This document shows positions 55,561-61,712 of a DNA stretch of 64,000 nucleotides, piece after piece. A program made the translations under genes and the position numbers. The DNA is from Owenweeksia hongkongensis DSM 17368 (GTDB taxonomy: Bacteria; Bacteroidota; Bacteroidia; Flavobacteriales; Schleiferiaceae). How positions within the stretch are numbered: the first letter of the stretch is position 1; the number at the start of each line of letters is the position of its first letter. The stretch spans positions 1,178,001 to 1,242,000 of the forward strand of contig NC_016599.1 of NCBI RefSeq assembly GCF_000236705.1, read 5' to 3'. The notes beneath the pieces were generated by a model. It did not search any database. It saw nothing but the letters and a program-made list of their open reading frames with translations, and was not told the origin of the DNA.

Positions 55561-56476
55561 TTTCCTTTCGGGGAATGCCGAAAGAAAAGCAGCTTTTGTT
55601 CAAAAACTGGGACAAGCCTATGAAGAAATAGGTTTTGTAGCCGTAAAAAATCACGGACTTACCGATGAGCAATCGGCCCAACTTTACAATCAGGTTCAGC
55701 ATTTTTTTAGCCTTCCGGCAGAAGTAAAAGCCAAGTATGAAATCGAAGGACTGGCTGGTCAGCGGGGTTATACTTCTTTTGGAAAAGAACACGCCAAAGG
55801 CAGAAATACTGGTGACCTTAAGGAGTTTTGGCACTTTGGTCAATATGTGGAAGATGGTGACCCGATTGAATCTAAATATCCAGAAAACGTGATGGTCAAC
55901 GAATTGCCACAGTTCAATGAAATTGGCAAAATCGTATACCAAACTTTGGAGAAGGCCGGTAAAAATATGCTTCGCGCCATAGCTCTTTATCTTGGCTTGG
56001 ATGAGTTTTATTTTGATGATAAGATCTATAATGGAAATAGCATCCTCCGCCCTATTCATTATCCGCCCATTACCAGCGAACCCAAAGATGCCGTGCGAGC
56101 TGCAGAGCATGAAGATATAAACCTTATAACTCTACTAATGGGTGCCAGTGCCGAAGGCCTGGAAGTGCTAAACAAAAAGCAAGAATGGATTGCTGTAACG
56201 GCATTACCGGAGCAAATAGTGGTAAATGTTGGAGATATGCTTCAAAGATTAACCAACAATAAACTGCGCAGCACCACCCACCGAGTGGTAAATCCTCCAA
56301 AAGAAAAATGGGGAGAGTCTCGTTTTTCAATTCCTTTCTTTTTGCACCCACGCTCGGAAATGCGCTTGGACTGCCTAGAAGAATGTATTGATGAAAATCA
56401 TCCCAAAGCTTATGAAGACATTTCGGGAGGAGAATACCTGGATGAGAGATTGGCAGAGATTGGATTGAAGAAATAA
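55520..56476 (+). CDS. Isopenicillin N synthase-like 2-oxoglutarate/Fe(II) oxygenase
   Basis: The 318-residue protein starts at 55520 (MNSTPNIPSVNLNDFLSGN), 41 bases inside the lipid kinase gene. It has the DIOX_N domain (EIGFVAVKNHGLTD), the HxD of EHEDINLITLL and distal His of STTHRVVNP, then RFSIPFF for the cosubstrate arginine. It is a cytoplasmic oxygenase of unknown substrate; plant-like GA/IPNS relatives oxidise peptides, flavonoids or amino acids. Coupled with a lipid kinase, which is unusual. Confidence 0.9.
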   Translation: MNSTPNIPSVNLNDFLSGNAERKAAFVQKLGQAYEEIGFVAVKNHGLTDEQSAQLYNQVQHFFSLPAEVKAKYEIEGLAGQRGYTSFGKEHAKGRNTGDLKEFWHFGQYVEDGDPIESKYPENVMVNELPQFNEIGKIVYQTLEKAGKNMLRAIALYLGLDEFYFDDKIYNGNSILRPIHYPPITSEPKDAVRAAEHEDINLITLLMGASAEGLEVLNKKQEWIAVTALPEQIVVNVGDMLQRLTNNKLRSTTHRVVNPPKEKWGESRFSIPFFLHPRSEMRLDCLEECIDENHPKAYEDISGGEYLDERLAEIGLKK

Positions 56477-56504
56477 CAGTTGGAAGTCAGAAGCCGGTAG
56501 ACAT

Positions 56505-56544
56505 GTCCCTCGCTGGTGAGGGTGTCCGCAGGACGGGAGTGGAC
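56505..56544. repeat. Hairpin-rich intergenic repeat element
   Basis: CCCTC/GAGGG (56507-56522) and GTCC/GGAC (56524-56534) form two adjacent small hairpins. They are enclosed by GTCAGAAG (56486-56493) and CTTCTGAC (56587-56594) as an outer inverted repeat, in the 132-bp gap before the SUI1 gene. It is far more GC-rich than its surroundings, like short interspersed repeats of Flavobacteriia. Confidence 0.5.
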
Positions 56545-56608
56545 AAATGAATAATTAACTTTGAGGAATTGCTTTCCGACTACGGACTTCTGACCAAAAT
56601 ATTAAACA

Positions 56609-56962
56609 ATGGCAAAAGGAAAAAAACTAAGCAGTCTCTCGGATTTGGGAGGAATGGTATACAGCACGAATGACAATTTTGAACCGGAGCAGGACGAGGC
56701 TATGGAAAGCCTTAGCCCCAATGAGCAACACTTGGAGGCTCACCTAGAAAAGAAAGGTCGAGGTGGTAAAGTGGCTGTGATTATGAAAGGTTTTGAAGGG
56801 CCAGAAGACGATTTGAAAGATTTAGCGAAAGCCATAAAAAACCATTGCGCTACAGGTGGTAGCGTAAAAGGTGGTGAAATCATCATCCAGGGAAATGTGC
56901 GCGACAAAGCCATGGACTTTTTGAAAAATAAGGGATATAAGGTGAAACGTGTTGGGGGCTGA
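56609..56962 (+). CDS. SUI1/YciH-family translation factor
   Basis: The 117-residue protein has the eIF1/SUI1 fold: KKGRGGKVAVIMKGFEGPED, LKDLAKAIKNHCATGGSVKG and GEIIIQGNVRDKAMDFLKNK ending GYKVKRVGG. YciH-type proteins bind the 30S subunit near the P site and influence start-codon choice. Its final 86 bases, including the stop, are repeated almost exactly at 57874-57959, after a secreted-protein gene. Confidence 0.93.
   Translation: MAKGKKLSSLSDLGGMVYSTNDNFEPEQDEAMESLSPNEQHLEAHLEKKGRGGKVAVIMKGFEGPEDDLKDLAKAIKNHCATGGSVKGGEIIIQGNVRDKAMDFLKNKGYKVKRVGG
56877..56962 (+). repeat. 86-bp direct repeat, copy A (3' end of SUI1 gene)
   Basis: This is the original tail of the SUI1 gene. It matches 57874-57959 over 86 bases with four mismatches and no gaps (one A/T, one G/A in the body, and CTGA versus TTAA at the end). 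Confidence 0.92.
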
Positions 56963-57019
56963 TTGTAGAATACAAACACTATTTCTGTACCTTGGAAAGG
57001 TATCTAAAAACTCCCAACA

Positions 57020-57859
57020 ATGAAATTAAGAACCTTCATCCTTCTCCTTGCTTCTCTTTCCTTTTCAGTGTTTAGTTTTGGACAGCGATATAAACTTTCT
57101 TCTGAAGATGAAGCTCAAATTTCCAGATACATTTTAGAACTTAATTTGGAGCTCGCAGCTGATTTTGACTCATCCTTTATAAAAATTAATGTTGACAGTC
57201 TTATTGCAATGGGCACAGCTGATTCACTCGAAAAAATTGCAATTGATATCGCGCACCCCCTGTCTTGGTTTTTGGGCACCGTATATTACTCTCCCGACAC
57301 CATATTCAAAGTCTTTAGCATCGTAGGAAATAGTGGTGGGTCTTCCAAAACCATGTATTACAACTTCATCCATCTTAATGACTCAATAATATTGGATATG
57401 TCATGGGAGTATTCAGTAATTGATACAATCTTAAAAATAAGTGACTCAACCTACGTGATTATCGACTATAGCTTTCCGGGCTACATTATGGGAAGTATGA
57501 CTTATAATTTTAGATTATTAAGATTTCAAGCAGACACACTGATACCAACTCCAATTGATAAAAATCATTACACTTTTCTAGATGAAGACCGCTCTAAATA
57601 TTATAATGATTATTTTTCTATTTCAAGCTTGCATGGCCTGGAAGATTGGACTTACATGAAGTACATCCTGCAAAATAACACCATTCAATTTCAATACGCC
57701 ATAGCATCTTTTGTTGTAAATGTTTATGACAAAATACCAGAAAGCTATCTTCCTCTTGAAGAAAATGAAGCTCTAGTCGTTACAGGTGAAATTGACCTAA
57801 ATCAGAGACACCCCAGACTTCAAAACCAAGTTTTGAATACAATAAAGATTGATTGGTAA
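57020..57859 (+). CDS. Secreted protein of unknown function inserted between SUI1 repeat copies
   Basis: The 279-residue protein has a signal peptide (LLASLSFSVFSFGQ). The mature part is acidic, with a repetitive DSI/SDS feel (LNDSIILDMSWEYSVIDTIL) and beta-rich spacing, and no catalytic motif I can name. A TACCTTGG promoter-like element sits 25 bp before its ATG. It lies between the two SUI1-tail copies and shares no operon feature with the SUI1 gene, so it was probably introduced with the duplication. Confidence 0.6.
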   Translation: MKLRTFILLLASLSFSVFSFGQRYKLSSEDEAQISRYILELNLELAADFDSSFIKINVDSLIAMGTADSLEKIAIDIAHPLSWFLGTVYYSPDTIFKVFSIVGNSGGSSKTMYYNFIHLNDSIILDMSWEYSVIDTILKISDSTYVIIDYSFPGYIMGSMTYNFRLLRFQADTLIPTPIDKNHYTFLDEDRSKYYNDYFSISSLHGLEDWTYMKYILQNNTIQFQYAIASFVVNVYDKIPESYLPLEENEALVVTGEIDLNQRHPRLQNQVLNTIKIDW

Positions 57860-57860
57860 A

Positions 57861-57959
57861 ATGCACAAGGCTAAAATCAACATCCAGGGAAATGTGCGCG
57901 ACAAAGCCATGGACTTTTTGAAAAATAAGGGATATAAAGTGAAACGTGTTGGGGGTTAA
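57861..57959 (+). pseudogene. Remnant of SUI1 C-terminus (32 residues)
   Basis: ATG at 57861 opens a 32-codon frame that ends INIQGNVRDKAMDFLKNKGY, then KVKRVGG: the SUI1 tail in the native frame, preceded by a foreign MHKAK. It starts one base after the TAA of the secreted protein gene and ends directly before the ATG of the membrane protein gene. It lacks the SUI1 core and cannot be functional as a factor. Confidence 0.88.
57874..57959 (+). repeat. 86-bp direct repeat, copy B (SUI1 tail)
   Basis: Partner of 56877-56962, with 82 of 86 bases identical. It ends at the TAA adjacent to the ATG of the following gene, suggesting that gene once directly followed SUI1. Confidence 0.92.
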
Positions 57960-58499
57960 ATGAAGTCAACTAACCAAATCAATTATTCTTTAGGAACCAC
58001 TTTTTCAGGATCACCATTTTGGTTTGGTATCCTATTATTGGCCGTAGCCGTTATTGCTTTTCTAAACCTTGAAATCTTATTTATTAGATACCTGATTTCG
58101 GCTGTTTTAGTAATACCCGCAATTGGTTTACTATTATCAATTCAGGAAATGGTTATAGACGGGGGTAATCAATGCCTTAATACGTTTTTCAAGTTTGGCC
58201 CAATCAAAATAAAGCTCAATCAGAGAGACCTCAAAGGATGCGATAAAGTGATTCTTGAACTTTTTACTGAAAACCAAACAATGAATATGAAGTCGATTTC
58301 CACCAGCGTGCGAACCCGTTCTTATGATATTTATGCTGAAGGTGAAACTCACAAAACCCTGCTAGTGGAAATTACGGACTACCAAAAAGCAAAGCAATTT
58401 GGGAAAGAAGTTTCCAATATTTTACAAATCCCATTTGAAGATAGCTATCAAAACGTAAGAGAGACTGCTAAAAAAATTCGTTCACGCAGAAAAAGATAG
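57960..58499 (+). CDS. Two-helix membrane protein of unknown function
   Basis: The 179-residue protein has two adjacent hydrophobic segments (residues about 20-60: WFGILLLAVAVIAFLNLEIL, IRYLISAVLVIPAIGLLL). A cytoplasmic domain follows with TENQTMNMKSISTSVRTRSY, a DUF-like PH-domain feel and a basic tail (ETAKKIRSRRKR). No family is recognised. Its ATG abuts the SUI1-tail remnant, so its native upstream neighbour is uncertain. Confidence 0.6.
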   Translation: MKSTNQINYSLGTTFSGSPFWFGILLLAVAVIAFLNLEILFIRYLISAVLVIPAIGLLLSIQEMVIDGGNQCLNTFFKFGPIKIKLNQRDLKGCDKVILELFTENQTMNMKSISTSVRTRSYDIYAEGETHKTLLVEITDYQKAKQFGKEVSNILQIPFEDSYQNVRETAKKIRSRRKR

Positions 58500-58568
58500 T
58501 TGGATAAATATTAGGTGGCTCAATGGAATCATTTTGCACTTTCAGCTTCTATCTCTAGAAGAAAAAAT

Positions 58569-59360
58569 TCACTTCCCCAACTTCAGCATCCGTATGGCGC
58601 CTCTCAGCACTATACCAAGCACAAGGGTTCCAATTACTAAATCAGGAACTGAGGACTGAAGCCAATACACCAAGACTGCCGCCAGTATTACTCCCGAGTT
58701 TATGATAATATCATTAGAAGTAAAAATCATACTCGCTTGCATATGGGCTTCTTTGCTTTTAGACTTTTGAAGTAAATACAGGCATATTGCATTAGCTATC
58801 AAAGCAAAAACCGAAACCACAATCATCACCGTAACATTAAGCTTCTCTTCCTCGCCCAAAAATCGTCTCACAATTTCCAGCCAGCCAATAATTGCCAAGG
58901 CGATTTGTAAATACCCGGCCATTCGTGCCACTTTTTTCTTGCGTACCACCGTATGCCCCACAGCATAAAGACTCAATCCATAAACAAAGGCATCAGCCAG
59001 CATATCCATACTATCGGCTACAAGCCCCATTGACTGGGCGTACCAACCAGCCAGCATTTCGATTACAAAAAAACTAAAGTTGATGATTAGTACCGTCCAG
59101 AGCAACTTACTTTGATTACTGTCACTTTGTAGATTAAAGTCACTAGCTATTTCAGTAGATTGATGACTGGCTCCAAGATTCAATGAAAATAAAGCCGCCT
59201 CTATAGGTTCTTTATCTTCAGTATGAAAAACAGCAAGCTCACGGTTCGGAATATCAAAATCTAAATGCTCAAGCCCTCTGATTCCCTCCAGCTTCATACG
59301 AATAAGCGCCTCTTCTGAAGGGCAATCCATTTCGCTAACCTTATAAATCGTCTTTTGCAT
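58569..59360 (-). CDS. Cation diffusion facilitator with N-terminal HMA-like domain
   Basis: The 263-residue protein starts with an HMA-like fold carrying MDCPSEE (single Cys, CxxE type) at residues 11-17 and GIRGLEHLDFDIPNRELAVF. From about residue 85 six membrane helices of a CDF transporter follow, with the metal-binding DSMDMLADAF in the second and SNDIIINSGVIL in the fifth. It should export a divalent metal such as zinc, cobalt or iron. The CxxE variant site suggests metal sensing or loading distinct from CxxC domains. Confidence 0.85.
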   Translation of the reverse strand: MQKTIYKVSEMDCPSEEALIRMKLEGIRGLEHLDFDIPNRELAVFHTEDKEPIEAALFSLNLGASHQSTEIASDFNLQSDSNQSKLLWTVLIINFSFFVIEMLAGWYAQSMGLVADSMDMLADAFVYGLSLYAVGHTVVRKKKVARMAGYLQIALAIIGWLEIVRRFLGEEEKLNVTVMIVVSVFALIANAICLYLLQKSKSKEAHMQASMIFTSNDIIINSGVILAAVLVYWLQSSVPDLVIGTLVLGIVLRGAIRMLKLGK

Positions 59361-59378
59361 TTATACCGTTTGAGAGCA

Positions 59379-59894
59379 TTACATCTGTCCTTTCATCCTC
59401 TGGCGAATACCTTTGCTGATGCGGTAAATATTATATCCCGCCAAGGCCGAAAGCGCATACCATAGTGGTGAATTTTCAAAAATGGCTACATACAGAGTGT
59501 AAACCAAAAACACACCAAACAACAATAACATGAGTGTAGAAATACCGGTAACTTTTCTGAAATTCCCTCTAAATTCTAGTATTTGCTGATTGGTTGGCAA
59601 ATCCTTTTTCTTCACTTTATGAAGGCGTAAATACTTTTGCGGAGCCGAAAACGCATTCAGTAAATTTGAGGAGCACTCTACAAAAAACACCTCTTCATTT
59701 AAAGACGAATCCAATTCAAATGGAAGGCTTTTACACCAATCTAATTTTACGTTTACAGACTTAGCCTCAGTGGAAATTTCAAAATGAGCGGTTTCGGCAA
59801 AGCTTACTTTTCCAATGCTTTTTCCATCAACCAGCACCGTTACCTTTCTAAAATAATTGGCTGTGTCCAGTCTTTGGATAATCAACTTTTTCAT
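59379..59894 (-). CDS. Membrane protein of unknown function coupled to bshA
   Basis: The 171-residue protein has an N-terminal soluble beta-rich region (KLIIQRLDTANYFRKVTVLV, DGKSIGKVSFAETAHFEIST) and two helices around residues 110-155. It ends with a basic RISKGIRQRMKGQM. Its start overlaps the bshA stop by 4 bases, so translation is coupled. I recognise no family; a role linked to bacillithiol cannot be assumed. Confidence 0.65.
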   Translation of the reverse strand: MKKLIIQRLDTANYFRKVTVLVDGKSIGKVSFAETAHFEISTEAKSVNVKLDWCKSLPFELDSSLNEEVFFVECSSNLLNAFSAPQKYLRLHKVKKKDLPTNQQILEFRGNFRKVTGISTLMLLLFGVFLVYTLYVAIFENSPLWYALSALAGYNIYRISKGIRQRMKGQM

Positions 59895-61024
59895 ACGGTT
59901 GACTTCACGCTGCTCACCGCATTTTTATATAAATCCAAATATTTTGGACCAATGAAATCAAGTGAGAATTTTTCCGCTTGGGCACGAGCATTTTTGCTAA
60001 AAGCGCTCATCTTTTCTTCATCCTGAAGTAATATTATTGCCCCTTTAGCCATCCTATCTACATCGCCTACATCTGCAGTAAACCCAGTTTGGCCGTCAAT
60101 ATTAACTTCTGGTATACCTCCAGTATTTGATGAAACTACTGGGACTCCAGCCGCCATAGCTTCCAATGCTGAAAGTCCAAAGCTTTCCTTTTCTGAAGGG
60201 AGCAAAAACAAATCAGACATACACAGCACACGTTCTATTTCTGAGGTTTTACCTAAATATTTTACCTTATCCAATATGCCAAGTTTTTGCGCTTGCTCTC
60301 GGCTCTTTTCCTTTTCAGGCCCCTCACCTATCATTAGCAATACTGAATCTACCTCCTGCTGTACTTTGTAAAATACGTCCACCACGTTATCAATACGCTT
60401 CACCTCGCGGAAATTGGAAATGTGGCAAATTATCTTTTGATTTTCGGAAGCAAAGTTTTTACGACAGTCAGCCACTCTATTATAAAGGCTCAAATCCACG
60501 AAGTTGTGAATCACCTCAATGTGTCTTTGTATGTCAAAAATTTCAAGTGTATCCTCTTTCAAACTTTGTGACACTGAAGTAACCACATCGGAATGATTGA
60601 TACTAAAATTCACCGCTTCCTGATAACTTGGATTTTTACCCACAAGGGTAATATCGGTACCGTGCAAAGTTGTAATTACAGGAATATTCACTCCCTTATC
60701 TTTAAGAATTTGCTTTGCCATAAATGCAGCATAAGCATGAGGAATGGCATAATGTACGTGGAGCAAATCGAGCTTATACTTTAAAGTAACATTTACCATT
60801 TTGCTGGAAAGTGCCAACTCGTAAGGCTGGTATTGAAATAATGGATAGTCCTGAACATTTACTTCGTGATAGTAAATATTACTTTCCAAAATATCCAAGC
60901 GCACTGGTTGGCTATACGTTATAAAATGAACGTTATGCCCAGTTTTAGCCAAGTACTTTCCTAACTCAGTTGCCAGCACCCCGCTCCCGCCAAATGTTGG
61001 ATAACAAACGATTCCTATATTCAA
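59891..61024 (-). CDS. bshA: N-acetyl-alpha-D-glucosaminyl L-malate synthase BshA
   Basis: The 377-residue GT4 protein matches BshA: CYPTFGGSGVLATELGKYLA, HVHYAIPHAYAAF, TTLHGTDITLVGKNPSYQE, ISNFREVKRIDNVVDVF, and the donor-binding LLPSEKESFGLSALEAMA with GVPVVSSNTGGIPEV. It couples UDP-GlcNAc to malate in the first step of bacillithiol synthesis. BshB and BshC are not in the window. It is translationally coupled to the next gene by a 4-bp overlap. Confidence 0.95.
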   Translation of the reverse strand: MNIGIVCYPTFGGSGVLATELGKYLAKTGHNVHFITYSQPVRLDILESNIYYHEVNVQDYPLFQYQPYELALSSKMVNVTLKYKLDLLHVHYAIPHAYAAFMAKQILKDKGVNIPVITTLHGTDITLVGKNPSYQEAVNFSINHSDVVTSVSQSLKEDTLEIFDIQRHIEVIHNFVDLSLYNRVADCRKNFASENQKIICHISNFREVKRIDNVVDVFYKVQQEVDSVLLMIGEGPEKEKSREQAQKLGILDKVKYLGKTSEIERVLCMSDLFLLPSEKESFGLSALEAMAAGVPVVSSNTGGIPEVNIDGQTGFTADVGDVDRMAKGAIILLQDEEKMSAFSKNARAQAEKFSLDFIGPKYLDLYKNAVSSVKSTV

Positions 61025-61061
61025 TTGAGGATAATTTTAGTTTTCAAAATTTGGCCAAGGC

Positions 61062-61712
61062 CTAAAATTTTTCGGTCTTTTCAATTTCACCTTCAGGGGA
61101 GTAAGTTACCCACGAGCCCTTTTTCTTTCCTTTCTTATAATTGCCCTGCAGCATTATTTTACCATTCTCATAAAACTCACGATAGGCTCCTTCCTTTTCA
61201 TTATTCTCATAGGTAAACAGGCTTTTTATGGCACCACTTTCTTTATAAAATGTCTTAGCCTGTCCATTAAGCTCGCCATTTTTATAAGTATACTCGGTTA
61301 CTGGTTTCCCATCAGCATAGTACCAAGTTGAAAGCCCATCTTTTATTCCTTCATTGTAATTAGCTTTTTCTTGTGGATTTCCATTTTCATAGTACTTAGT
61401 ATATAAACCATGCACATGCCCATTAAGGTAAGTTCCTTCCTCCGTAAGCTTTCCGTAATTTTCGTATTCTCTATGAGGGCCGCTTTTCTTACCATCATTA
61501 TAATGCTCTTCTAAAACCAAAAGGCCTTGCCCGCTAAAAAATAGACCGATACCATTTTTCTTTCCGTCCTTGTATTCAATAAGGCTTTTGATGTGATTGT
61601 CTGCGGTGTATTCCACCACATTACCGTTTTTTACTTTTGAGCTGTCTTTTTGTGCAAACGCACTAGTGCTGGAGATCACTAATAAGCTTAGCGCCAGATT
61701 TTTCATTTTCAT
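61062..61712 (-). CDS. MORN-repeat-like (YwqK-type) secreted protein
   Basis: The 216-residue product starts at one of two close ATGs (61712 or 61706) with a signal peptide (LALSLLVISSTSAFAQ). Tandem repeats of about 22 residues follow, each with the YwqK/MORN pattern YxNGxxKxGxxxxYYENG (for example GKKNGIGLFFSGQGL, NYNEGIKDGLSTWYYADGKP). Its 5' end overlaps the 3' end of the GH3/beta-lactamase gene by 50 bp on the same strand, so it should be translated by coupling. Family function is unclear. Confidence 0.85.
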   Translation of the reverse strand: MKMKNLALSLLVISSTSAFAQKDSSKVKNGNVVEYTADNHIKSLIEYKDGKKNGIGLFFSGQGLLVLEEHYNDGKKSGPHREYENYGKLTEEGTYLNGHVHGLYTKYYENGNPQEKANYNEGIKDGLSTWYYADGKPVTEYTYKNGELNGQAKTFYKESGAIKSLFTYENNEKEGAYREFYENGKIMLQGNYKKGKKKGSWVTYSPEGEIEKTEKF

